NCBI GenBank assembly: GCA_937928015.1
Contig: CALFXA010000270.1
Span: 1 to 9,350, forward strand
Length of the DNA stretch: 9,350 nucleotides
Direction of reading: 5' to 3'
Origin: an uncultured Anaerolineales bacterium
GTDB taxonomy: Bacteria > Chloroflexota > Anaerolineae > Anaerolineales > Villigracilaceae
Position 1 is the stretch's first letter, and each line of letters starts with the position of its first letter. Under the pieces are notes generated by a model, which had not been told where the DNA came from, did not search any database, and saw nothing but the letters and a program-made list of their open reading frames with translations. The translations under genes were made by a program, and so were the position numbers. Positions 1-5,493 of this stretch are shown here, in pieces.

Positions 1-1
1 A

Positions 2-355
2 TATAGCGATGGGCTGCTGCTGGTCTACTTTGGCGCCCGTCAACCCGAAGGCGTGGAAGAACGCATCCCCGCCCTGGACCGCGCCGAGACCGTCGCGCGG
101 CTCTCAGCCCTGGCCGACGATACCCGTCTCCACATCCTGCAAATGATCGCAGAGCGCGGCGAAATGCGCGCCCCCGAGATCATCGACGCCACGGGACTGA
201 GTCAACCAAGTGTCTCACGCTACCTCATCCAGTTGACCTCGGCTGGATATCTACAAGAAAGGAGAGTCAACGGCGCAAAAGCTTACAGCCTTAATCGCGA
301 CCGCATCGAGAAGACTTTGAAGGCGGTGTCCGCCTTTTTGCTGGGCCGTTCGTGA
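2..355 (+). CDS. ArsR-family winged-helix transcriptional regulator, 5' partial
   Basis: DNA-binding regulator; only the last 117 residues are visible. The reading frame is open to the left edge (YSDGLLLVYFGARQPEGVEE...), so the GTG at 53 is an internal codon rather than the start. About 25 residues upstream of it are coding and more lie outside the window. The ArsR-type winged helix runs from LSALADDTRLHILQM through the recognition helix (GLSQPSVSRYLIQL) to the wing (GYLQERRVNGAKAYSLN). The ELCVCDL-type metal-binding motif of SmtB/ArsR metal sensors is absent, so a metal ligand at that site is unlikely. Coding sequence ahead of the HTH suggests the longer ArsR proteins that carry an extra N-terminal domain. 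The stop lies 21 nt before the next gene and the MFS transporter follows, so control of an efflux operon is likely (inference). Confidence 0.8.
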   Translation, partial: YSDGLLLVYFGARQPEGVEERIPALDRAETVARLSALADDTRLHILQMIAERGEMRAPEIIDATGLSQPSVSRYLIQLTSAGYLQERRVNGAKAYSLNRDRIEKTLKAVSAFLLGRS

Positions 356-376
356 GTGTGACTAAAGGAGTTTAAT

Positions 377-607
377 ATGTATCAGCCGAATTTTGAATAT
401 CTTGTCGAATTACATCGCAGGGAGATCCTGAACGAGACGGAACAGGCCCATGTGGACGAGTTCCGCCCCTACCGCCCCGGCTTGTTCGCCCATGCCATGT
501 TCGATCTCGCCAACTGGATGATCCTTACAGGCAAACAACTGCGCCGCCGCTACGAGATTCCCGTCACAACCTGCGGTCAGTCGGCGCACGGAAGTTTTGC
601 CCATTAG
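377..607 (+). CDS. Small protein of unknown function (76 aa)
   Basis: I do not recognise the family. A strong ribosome binding site (AAAGGAG at 364-370, 6 nt before ATG) and a 21-nt gap after the ArsR stop argue that it is translated as part of that operon. The N-terminal half is polar and rich in Glu, His and Arg (EYLVELHRREILNETEQAHVDEF). The middle has an aromatic, mildly hydrophobic stretch (LFAHAMFDLANWMILTGKQLRRRYE) that ends in a basic cluster, which could be an amphipathic or membrane-surface helix. It is too short and too polar for a confident transmembrane call. One Cys lies near the C-terminus (TTCGQSAHG). Its position between regulator and transporter suggests an accessory role in the same efflux unit (inference only). 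Confidence 0.65.
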   Translation: MYQPNFEYLVELHRREILNETEQAHVDEFRPYRPGLFAHAMFDLANWMILTGKQLRRRYEIPVTTCGQSAHGSFAH

Positions 608-661
608 TCGAAACTGTGCGGACCTCGGTCTGCTCCCCCATTCGTTCTTTACTGGAGAAGA

Positions 662-1915
662 ATGCAAACCCTTTTGAGCAAATTAAAAGCCACGTATAAC
701 GAGTTCCCGCGCGCCTTCTGGATCTACTCTGTGATCGTTTTTATCGACCGTCTGGGAGGTTCGCTGCTCTTCCCGTTCTATGCCCTGTACCTGACACAGA
801 AGTTCGGCATCAACATGGCCCAGGTGGGCGGACTGTTCGCGTTGTTCTCGATCTCGGGCTTCGTCGGCAGCGCCATCGGCGGCGCACTGACCGACCGCAT
901 GGGGCGCAAATCCATGCTGATCTTCAGCCTGGTGATGTCTTCGCTCAGCGCGCTGGTCATGGGTCTGGTGAACAACCTGCAGCTCTTCATGGCCATCTCT
1001 GTCTTCGTGGGCATCCTCGGCTCCATCGGCGGACCCGCGCACGAGGCCATCGTGGCGGATGTGTTACCCGCCGAGAAACGCCCACAAGGCTATGGCATGA
1101 TCCGCGTGATCTTCAACCTGGCCGTGGTGATCGGTCCCGCCATTGGCGGCTTCCTGGCTACGCGCTCATACCTGGCGTTGTTCATCACCGACGCGGTCAT
1201 CAGCGTCATCTCGGCCATGATCGTCTATGTCTACATGCCCGAGACCAAGCCCGCGCCGCACCCCGACGCCGAACACGAGACCCTGCTGCAAACCTTTGCA
1301 GGCTACGGAAAAGTCTTCCGCGATACGGTCTTCCTGGCCTTCCTGTTCGTGACCTTCCTGCAAGTGGTGGTCTATATCAACATGAACACCACATTGGGCG
1401 TGTACCTGCGTGACAACCACGGCATGACCGAGGCATTCTACGGCTGGCTACTCAGCCTGAACGCTGCCATGGTGGTGGTGATGCAATTCTGGATCACGCG
1501 CCGCCTCGAAAAACAGAAACCCATGATCATGATGGCCTTCGGCACGGCGCTCTACGCCATCGGCTTTGCCATGTACGGCTTCATCACAGGCGTAGCAATG
1601 TTCGTCCTGGCGATGGTCATCATCACGGTCGGAGAGATGGTCGTCTCGCCCTTCGGGCAGACCCTGGTGGCCAGCTTCGCCCCCGAAGAAATGCGCGGAC
1701 GTTACATGGCCGTCTCCGGGCTGACCTGGGGCCTGGCCTTCGCAGTCGGCCCTTTGCTCGCAGGCCTGGTCCTCGACAACTTCAACCCCAACCTGTTATG
1801 GATGGCCTGTGGCGTGATCGGAACGGTATCCACCCTCGGCTATCTGCTCCTTCACAAGCTGCATCACTCCCCCACCCCAGAGATTCTGCCCGAACCCTCT
1901 GCCGCAGCGGATTAA
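662..1915 (+). CDS. MFS transporter, drug-efflux-like (DHA1-type)
   Basis: Polytopic inner-membrane protein of 417 aa, the usual length for a 12-helix major facilitator. Visible hallmarks are the motif A loop between helices 2 and 3 (GGALTDRMGRK, near residues 73-83), a GP-rich helix 5 typical of drug:H+ antiporters (VVIGPAIGGFL, near 157-167), and a long hydrophilic central loop (PETKPAPHPDAEHETLLQTF) separating the two six-helix halves. The second half ends with a repeated GP signature (AVGPLLAGLVLD). The start is supported by GGAG at 654-657, 4 nt before ATG. Substrate cannot be read from the sequence; export of a small toxic compound driven by the proton gradient is the family norm. It follows an ArsR-type gene and a 76-aa ORF in the same orientation, and a terminator closes the unit. 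Confidence 0.88.
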   Translation: MQTLLSKLKATYNEFPRAFWIYSVIVFIDRLGGSLLFPFYALYLTQKFGINMAQVGGLFALFSISGFVGSAIGGALTDRMGRKSMLIFSLVMSSLSALVMGLVNNLQLFMAISVFVGILGSIGGPAHEAIVADVLPAEKRPQGYGMIRVIFNLAVVIGPAIGGFLATRSYLALFITDAVISVISAMIVYVYMPETKPAPHPDAEHETLLQTFAGYGKVFRDTVFLAFLFVTFLQVVVYINMNTTLGVYLRDNHGMTEAFYGWLLSLNAAMVVVMQFWITRRLEKQKPMIMMAFGTALYAIGFAMYGFITGVAMFVLAMVIITVGEMVVSPFGQTLVASFAPEEMRGRYMAVSGLTWGLAFAVGPLLAGLVLDNFNPNLLWMACGVIGTVSTLGYLLLHKLHHSPTPEILPEPSAAAD

Positions 1916-1935
1916 AAAACTATTCTCCTCACTTT

Positions 1936-1974
1936 TGTTGGGCCGACGATTACGCCGTCGGCCCAACACATTTT
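1936..1974 (+). terminator. Intrinsic terminator after the MFS gene
   Basis: Perfect 13-bp stem: TGTTGGGCCGACG at 1936-1948 pairs with CGTCGGCCCAACA at 1956-1968 around a 7-nt loop (ATTACGC). It is followed by CA and a short TTTT at 1971-1974. The T-run is short, but stem strength and position 20 nt past the stop fit a Rho-independent terminator closing the efflux operon. Confidence 0.8.
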
Positions 1975-1997
1975 AGATTGCAATTCCATAATGGGTG

Positions 1998-2026
1998 TTT
2001 ACGAGGTATGCATCCAAATGTAAAAT
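1998..2026 (+). promoter_or_regulatory. Candidate sigma-70-type promoter for the DinB-like gene
   Basis: TTTACG (1998-2003), 17-nt spacer, TAAAAT (2021-2026). It lies just after the upstream terminator and about 48 nt before the ATG at 2075. The same arrangement (17-nt spacer, ATG directly before a TAARAT box) occurs at 3371-3399. Hexamer matches are only moderate. Confidence 0.4.
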
Positions 2027-2074
2027 AACGCCTAGAAAGCACATCCAATATCAAACATCACCGCGAGGGAAAGT

Positions 2075-2542
2075 ATGGACAAACGACAAGTCCTGATCGA
2101 ACGTCTCGAAAAATCACGCGCCATGATGATCGCGCATCTCGAAGAGATCGACAAGAATCGCAAGATCTACCCGCTGTGGACGGTGCGCGAGATTCTGGCT
2201 CACCTCTCAGGCTGGGATGATGCCACGATTGGCTTTATCCGCGACCTGATGGCGGGCCGCGAACCTGCCACGCCCGCCGCACGCGGCATCGATGTGTACA
2301 ACGCCGAGACCGTGGCTACACGCGAAGGCCTGGACTACGATCACATTTACCGTGAGTACATCGAGACTCGCCGCGTGCTGCTGGACCTGATCCGCCAGAT
2401 GCCCGAGGAGATGGTGACACAGGTGGACACCCTGCCCTGGGGCGGCAAGGGCACGCTGGAACAGATCGTGCTTGAAATCTTCGGTTCGCACGAAGAGGAA
2501 CATGCCGAGGATGTGCACAAGCTCATTCTCAACAGCCAATAG
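2075..2542 (+). CDS. DinB-superfamily / ClbS-DfsB-like four-helix protein
   Basis: 155-aa soluble protein of the DinB/YfiT-like four-helix bundle type. Landmarks are [15 protein letters not shown] (residues 35-49, with H43 the expected first metal-ligand His) and the C-terminal [10 protein letters not shown] (139-148, with H139 and H143 in the usual position of the remaining His pair). The arrangement is closest to the ClbS/DfsB (DUF1706-like) branch, though I cannot separate it from generic DinB proteins by eye. Family members include metal-dependent thiol transferases, and ClbS hydrolyses the genotoxin colibactin, so detoxification is plausible but unproven. A GAGGGA ribosome site at 2065-2070 precedes the ATG. 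It has its own likely promoter upstream and a strong terminator 14 nt past the stop, so it is probably monocistronic. Confidence 0.72.
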   Translation: MDKRQVLIERLEKSRAMMIAHLEEIDKNRKIYPLWTVREILAHLSGWDDATIGFIRDLMAGREPATPAARGIDVYNAETVATREGLDYDHIYREYIETRRVLLDLIRQMPEEMVTQVDTLPWGGKGTLEQIVLEIFGSHEEEHAEDVHKLILNSQ

Positions 2543-2556
2543 GCCGAAACCAACCA

Positions 2557-2589
2557 CAGCCGCATGTAACACAATGCGGCTGATTTTTT
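2557..2589 (+). terminator. Intrinsic terminator after the DinB-like gene
   Basis: Perfect 9-bp stem CAGCCGCAT (2557-2565) / ATGCGGCTG (2574-2582), 8-nt loop, then A and six T (2584-2589). This is a textbook Rho-independent terminator. It ends only 11 nt before the start of the following methyltransferase, so that gene's ribosome site (AGAGG, 2591-2595) sits directly behind the T-run. Any transcription of the next gene from upstream must read through it. Confidence 0.88.
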
Positions 2590-2600
2590 CAGAGGAATCC

Positions 2601-3365
2601 ATGACCGACATCCGAGCTTTCAACCGTGACGCCTGGGATCGCCAGGTGCAATCAGGGAATAATCCGTGGACGGTGCCCGTCAGCCCCGAGACCATCGCGC
2701 GCGCCCGCGCAGGTGACTGGTCCGTGCTGCTGACGGAAAATATCCCCGTGCCGCGCGAGTGGTTCCCGCCCATGCAGGGATTGCGCGTCCTGGGTCTGGC
2801 CTGCGGCGGCGGCCAGCAGGGACCGATCTTCGCGGCGGCGGGTGCAGAGGTGACCATCTTCGACAACTCCCCTGCCCAACTGGCGCGGGACCGCGAAGTG
2901 GCCGAGCGGGAGGGGCTGACGATCCGCACCGTGGAAGGCGATATGCGTGACCTCTCCGCCTTTGCCGACGAATCCTTCGACCTGATCTTCCATCCCGTTT
3001 CCAATCTGTTCATCCACGAGATCCGCCCCGTGTGGAGGGAGGCCGCACGCGTACTCCGCCACGGCGGGATGTTGTTGGCAGGTTTCATGCAGCCCGTCAT
3101 GTACATCTTCGATTACGAGGAACTGGACAAGGGTAACTTCGTGGTCAAGCACAAGATTCCCTACTCGGACCTCGAAGTCTATGGCGAGGACAAGTTGCGA
3201 GCGGAAGACCGTCCCGCTGAGTTCGGCCACTCGCTCACCGACCAGCTCGCAGGTCAGACCGAGGCGGGGCTGGCCATCATCGGCGTGTACGAGGATCACC
3301 ACACGGGCGTCATCCTCAGTCAACATATCCCCACTTACATGGCTACACGGGCCGTCAAATTATAA
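2601..3365 (+). CDS. Class I SAM-dependent methyltransferase
   Basis: 254-aa cytoplasmic methyltransferase with a Rossmann core (Methyltransf_11/25 type). Motif I is [12 protein letters not shown] (residues 63-74), the acidic ribose-binding residue is D88 (TIFDNS), and the next motif is GDMRDL (D114), then [12 protein letters not shown] and the [12 protein letters not shown] strand/turn. The N-terminal [17 protein letters not shown] and the CGGGQQGP signature belong to a widespread bacterial family usually annotated only as methyltransferase, so the acceptor is unknown. I chose the ATG at 2601 over the in-frame ATG at 2472. It has AGAGG at 2591-2595 with 5-nt spacing, and the longer form would run through the preceding gene's end and its terminator. 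It stands next to a second methyltransferase of different sequence. Confidence 0.85.
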   Translation: MTDIRAFNRDAWDRQVQSGNNPWTVPVSPETIARARAGDWSVLLTENIPVPREWFPPMQGLRVLGLACGGGQQGPIFAAAGAEVTIFDNSPAQLARDREVAEREGLTIRTVEGDMRDLSAFADESFDLIFHPVSNLFIHEIRPVWREAARVLRHGGMLLAGFMQPVMYIFDYEELDKGNFVVKHKIPYSDLEVYGEDKLRAEDRPAEFGHSLTDQLAGQTEAGLAIIGVYEDHHTGVILSQHIPTYMATRAVKL

Positions 3366-3370
3366 AATCC

Positions 3371-3399
3371 TTGTCGTTTTGACCGGCCAGATGTAAGAT
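3371..3399 (+). promoter_or_regulatory. Candidate promoter for the second methyltransferase
   Basis: TTGTCG (3371-3376), 17-nt spacer, TAAGAT (3394-3399). It begins 5 nt past the first methyltransferase stop and about 74 nt before the next ATG. If real, transcription would start near 3406, placing the hairpin at 3415-3444 inside the leader RNA. Confidence 0.4.
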
Positions 3400-3414
3400 A
3401 TAGAAAATCACAAC

Positions 3415-3444
3415 AGACCCTAAAGGCTTGTCCCTTTAGGGTCT
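3415..3444 (+). terminator. 12-bp perfect hairpin between the two methyltransferase genes
   Basis: AGACCCTAAAGG (3415-3426) pairs perfectly with CCTTTAGGGTCT (3433-3444) around a 6-nt loop. No T-run follows (TTAGAATATG), so termination would be weak on the plus strand. It may instead be a leader hairpin or attenuator for the downstream gene, since a promoter-like sequence lies before it at 3371-3399. Confidence 0.5.
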
Positions 3445-3473
3445 TAGAATATGCAAAGGAAAATCACAAGGGC

Positions 3474-4235
3474 ATGGACGTCAATTACTGGAATGAATTT
3501 GCGCACGAATACGATGAGCACGTCATCGACGCCTTCACCTATGGCCGCTCGAAAACGGTCGGACAACAGGTGAAGCGTTTTGCCGCGCCCGACAAGGATG
3601 TGGCCGACTTCGGCTGCGGACCTGGCAAGATGTTGCCGTACCTCTCGGAAAAATTCCGCACCGTGTACGGCTATGACTTCTCGGATAAGCTGCTCGAAGC
3701 GGCGCATAAACGCTGCGGGGAATTAAAGAACGTCCACATCGCCCAGGCGGACCTTTCCCAGCCCGTGGACCACCTGCCGATGGTGGACCTGGCTGTGTCG
3801 CTCAACGCCGTGCTGATGCCCGACCCCGAGTTGCGCATGAACTTCCTGCGCGGCATGGCCTCGCGTATCAAATCAGGCGGGCACCTGATCCTGAACGTGC
3901 CGTCGGTCGAGTCGCTGCTGTACAGTTACTTCCGCGAGACGGAATGGTGGCGCAGGATGGGGAATCCCCCCAGAGAAGCCGAAGCGCTGGTGGACGCCAG
4001 TTACATCATCCAGCCCAGCAAGACGGCCCAGGGCGTCTTCATCCGCGGGACGGAACCGACCAAACATTACCTGCGCGAGGAACTGATGGTCCTGGCACGC
4101 GACGAGATGGGTCTCGAAGTGCTCGATGTGTTAAAGATGGAATACGACTGGAAGACCGAGATGGAAGATGACGTGCCAGACTGGATGGGCGAACCCTATC
4201 CGTGGGACTGGATCATGGTGGCGAAAAAGCCGTAA
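3474..4235 (+). CDS. Class I SAM-dependent methyltransferase (second, divergent)
   Basis: 253-aa cytoplasmic methyltransferase. Motif I is VADFGCGPG (residues 43-51), the ribose-binding acidic residue is D68 (YGYDFS), the adenine-region motif is AQADLS, and a GGHLILNVPS strand follows. N-terminal and C-terminal parts (EWWRRMGNPPREAEALVDASY; TEPTKHYLREELMVLARDEMG) give no substrate clue. Outside the SAM fold it shows no obvious similarity to the preceding methyltransferase, so this is not a recent tandem duplication. Start choice is a little uncertain: AAAGGA at 3455-3460 is 13 nt from the ATG, longer than usual, but no better in-frame start lies nearby. Closest in type to generic Methyltransf_25/31 proteins. 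Confidence 0.84.
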   Translation: MDVNYWNEFAHEYDEHVIDAFTYGRSKTVGQQVKRFAAPDKDVADFGCGPGKMLPYLSEKFRTVYGYDFSDKLLEAAHKRCGELKNVHIAQADLSQPVDHLPMVDLAVSLNAVLMPDPELRMNFLRGMASRIKSGGHLILNVPSVESLLYSYFRETEWWRRMGNPPREAEALVDASYIIQPSKTAQGVFIRGTEPTKHYLREELMVLARDEMGLEVLDVLKMEYDWKTEMEDDVPDWMGEPYPWDWIMVAKKP

Positions 4236-4239
4236 GAAC

Positions 4240-4265
4240 GGGGTGCGGGCATAAGTCCGCGCCCT
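4240..4265 (+). other. Hairpin in the gap before the small membrane protein
   Basis: GGGGTGCGGG (4240-4249) can pair with TCCGCGCCCT (4256-4265), including G-T pairs, around a 6-nt loop. No clear T-run follows, so it is more likely an RNA-stabilising or partial terminator structure than a strong terminator. It ends 9 nt before the GGAG of the next gene. Confidence 0.4.
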
Positions 4266-4283
4266 GTTATGAATGGAGAAAAA

Positions 4284-4466
4284 ATGAAACTGGTGTTGAA
4301 AATTATCGGTGGATTGCTCTTCCTGGCAGGCGCGATCTGGTTCCTGCAAGGCGTCAACCTGCTGCCAGGCAGCTTCATGACGGGGGACCCCCAGTGGGCG
4401 GTCAACGGGGTCATCAGCATGATCATCGGTGTGGGGCTGCTTTGGTGGGGAAACCGTCGCGCATGA
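4284..4466 (+). CDS. Small two-helix membrane protein (60 aa)
   Basis: Two hydrophobic segments (about residues 4-22, IIGGLLFLAGAIWFLQGV, and about 41-56, AVNGVISMIIGVGLLWWG) flank a short loop, LLPGSFMTGDPQW. The protein ends in basic residues (NRRA), which points to a cytoplasmic C-terminus. The helix-loop pattern with a GSFM-G-D-W loop is one I know from many small uncharacterised bacterial proteins; no function is established that I can name. The start is the ATG at 4284, with GGAG at 4275-4278 and 5-nt spacing; the ATG at 4269 lies upstream of this site and is unlikely. The stop overlaps the next start by 4 nt (ATGA), implying translational coupling. Confidence 0.75.
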   Translation: MKLVLKIIGGLLFLAGAIWFLQGVNLLPGSFMTGDPQWAVNGVISMIIGVGLLWWGNRRA

Positions 4467-4684
4467 CCCAGTTTCAGATCGGGGATCGGGTGCGCATCCA
4501 CCTCGACGAGAAGTTTGGTCCGCGCGAAGGCTGGTACACGGGCGTCATCGTCAAGATCGACCCCTACTCGCGTCACCGCGATTTTTACTGGGTGGAGCTG
4601 GACGCGGAAGCGCAATCGACTCTGGGCCTGCGTCAGCTCTCGGTCTTCAACCCGAAGAACATCCAAAAAGTCGAAACCGAATAA
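4463..4684 (+). CDS. Small probable beta-barrel protein (73 aa), coupled to the upstream gene
   Basis: Starts at the ATG overlapping the preceding stop as ATGA. The sequence MTQFQIGDRVRIHLDE...GWYTGVIVKIDPYS...DFYWVELD has the look of an SH3-like or KOW-like small barrel: an opening GDRVRI strand, a G-V-I-V-K-I strand, then an alternating FYWVELD strand. Such folds bind nucleic acid, ribosomes or peptide partners, but no specific family could be assigned. A longer in-frame ORF from 4202 exists, but it would cover the whole two-helix gene in another frame and lacks support. It is followed directly by a terminator. Confidence 0.68.
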   Translation: MTQFQIGDRVRIHLDEKFGPREGWYTGVIVKIDPYSRHRDFYWVELDAEAQSTLGLRQLSVFNPKNIQKVETE

Positions 4685-4714
4685 AAAAACGGCCTCCGAG
4701 TTTGGAGGCCGTTT
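4684..4714. terminator. Bidirectional terminator between converging genes
   Basis: AAACGGCCTCC (4687-4697) and GGAGGCCGTTT (4704-4714) form a perfect 11-bp stem with a 6-nt loop. The plus-strand T-run is only TTT, whereas the A-run at 4684-4689 becomes a long T-run on the minus strand. It should therefore terminate the minus-strand gene at 4731-4997 efficiently and the plus-strand pair less so. Confidence 0.85.
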
Positions 4715-4730
4715 CGTCTACCTGGGCGGA

Positions 4731-4997
4731 CTAAATACCCGCGTTATTGAGCGTGTTCAACATCTCGGACAGGGCACGCGTGAGGGCGGGATGCGTCACC
4801 TCGAAGTGCGTGATCGAGTCCTCCAAGCCTCGCAGGAAGGCAGGCCTGGCCTGTTCGCCCTCTGCCCGTTCGAGAAATTGATGGATCTCCCGCTCCAGGC
4901 CGCGTAACAACTCGCGCCCTTCGGCGTCCATCGTCCCGGACCGTTTCAACTCCCCCTGTAATTGTTCCAGCAGATTACGCAATGATTGATCGTTCAT
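4731..4997 (-). CDS. DUF4404-like small helical protein
   Basis: 88 aa, all-helical and charged. The pattern LRNLLEQLQGELKRSGTMDAEGRELLRGLEREIHQFLER at the N-terminus and FEVTHPALTRALSEMLNTLNNAGI at the C-terminus matches what I know of DUF4404, a family of short proteins without known function. I chose the ATG at 4997 because it has an excellent ribosome site, GAGGAGG (5003-5009), 5 nt upstream; the frame continues to an ATG at 5060 that lacks such a site and would overlap the upstream gene's stop. The minus strand carries TACAAT at 5042-5037, a possible private -10 box. No signal peptide or membrane segment. Confidence 0.75.
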   Translation of the reverse strand: MNDQSLRNLLEQLQGELKRSGTMDAEGRELLRGLEREIHQFLERAEGEQARPAFLRGLEDSITHFEVTHPALTRALSEMLNTLNNAGI

Positions 4998-5036
4998 GGG
5001 AACCTCCTCAACCTGGAAGTTATACTGCCTGAATTC

Positions 5037-5042
5037 ATTGTA
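5037..5042 (-). promoter_or_regulatory. Possible -10 box for the DUF4404-like gene
   Basis: TACAAT on the minus strand, 40 nt upstream of the start at 4997. A TTGACC lies further upstream (5060-5055) but only 12 nt away, too close for a standard -35. The same TACAAT appears before two other genes in the window. Confidence 0.25.
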
Positions 5043-5056
5043 ACCCAAACAGGCGG

Positions 5057-5323
5057 TCAATGCGATGGGTGCAAAATCTCGCGGTCGGCCTGATCGATCT
5101 CTTCATAGATAGCCTTGACTTCGGCCTTCATCTCCGCGGTGGCGGTGGGCGTCATAGAAATGAACTTGACCAAGTCTTTGGCTTGCCTCAGCAAATCCTT
5201 GACCTGGGCGATATAGTGCAAGTCATTGCGTCCCAACTCAGCGGGGACGGGCAGGTCGCGCGCCTGCTGGATCAGGTCGCGGGCGCGCAGGATGCGTTCG
5301 GCGGCGGGAATGAGTTTAGCCAT
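5057..5323 (-). CDS. Small helical protein of unknown function (88 aa)
   Basis: No family recognised. The sequence is strongly helical and charged, with leucine/isoleucine spacing suggestive of helical bundles (AAERILRARDLIQQARDL; QVKDLLRQAKDLVKFI; MKAEVKAIYEEIDQADREIL). There is no signal peptide, Cys, or catalytic-looking motif. The ATG at 5323 has GAGGA (5329-5333) 5 nt upstream. It lies upstream of, and in the same direction as, the DUF4404-like gene, with a 59-nt gap, so the two may be cotranscribed, and is divergent from the membrane sensor at 5491. Confidence 0.7.
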   Translation of the reverse strand: MAKLIPAAERILRARDLIQQARDLPVPAELGRNDLHYIAQVKDLLRQAKDLVKFISMTPTATAEMKAEVKAIYEEIDQADREILHPSH

Positions 5324-5336
5324 TATTTTCCTCGAA

Positions 5337-5362
5337 ATGGATAGTCATATTATTTTATCCAT
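5337..5362. promoter_or_regulatory. Inverted repeat in the divergent intergenic region
   Basis: ATGGATA (5337-5343) is repeated in reverse complement as TATCCAT (5356-5362), 12 nt apart and embedded in AT-rich DNA between divergent genes. The right arm overlaps a possible minus-strand -10 (TAAAAT, 5357-5352). It could be an operator or simply a weak hairpin in the leader of the minus-strand gene. Confidence 0.3.
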
Positions 5363-5395
5363 GTTTTGCGGGGGGAAAACCACAGTTTTTTGCCT

Positions 5396-5401
5396 TACAA
5401 T
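5396..5401 (+). promoter_or_regulatory. Possible -10 box for the membrane sensor
   Basis: TACAAT preceded by a T-rich stretch. No good -35 lies at 16-18 nt. If used, transcription would begin near 5408, giving a leader of about 80 nt before the TTG start at 5491. Confidence 0.3.
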
Positions 5402-5481
5402 TTAGTTAGGTGGCTATCCGCAATTCAAAACAAACAAAACTTACAAAAATGTATAATATTTCATCATTTTCGGGCGGGCTT

Positions 5482-5493
5482 GGAGGCAAGTTG
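5482..5493 (+). promoter_or_regulatory. Ribosome binding site deciding a TTG start
   Basis: GGAGG at 5482-5486, 4-nt gap (CAAG), then TTG at 5491 in frame with the sensor. The upstream GTG (5410) and ATG (5449) lack a properly spaced ribosome site, and the intervening 5410-5490 stretch is AT-rich and reads like non-coding DNA. Confidence 0.6.

Noticed and set aside
2472..2600. Upstream extension of the first methyltransferase to an in-frame ATG at 2472
   Set aside because: It would overlap the DinB-like gene and translate through a strong terminator; the ATG at 2601 has a good ribosome site and matches the usual N-terminus.
2207..3106. 299-codon open frame on the minus strand
   Set aside because: It is antisense to two well-supported genes and crosses the terminator at 2557-2589. 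Its protein shows no recognisable motif and has the Arg/Ser/Pro-rich composition typical of an antisense shadow in GC-rich DNA.
3474..4235. Tandem duplication of the two methyltransferases
   Set aside because: Beyond the generic SAM-binding motifs the two proteins do not resemble each other by eye, including motif I (LACGGGQQG versus DFGCGPG) and both termini.
4202..4462. N-terminal extension of the 73-aa barrel-like protein
   Set aside because: The extension is out of frame with, and overlaps, the two-helix gene and the preceding methyltransferase end; the ATGA overlap gives a natural start.
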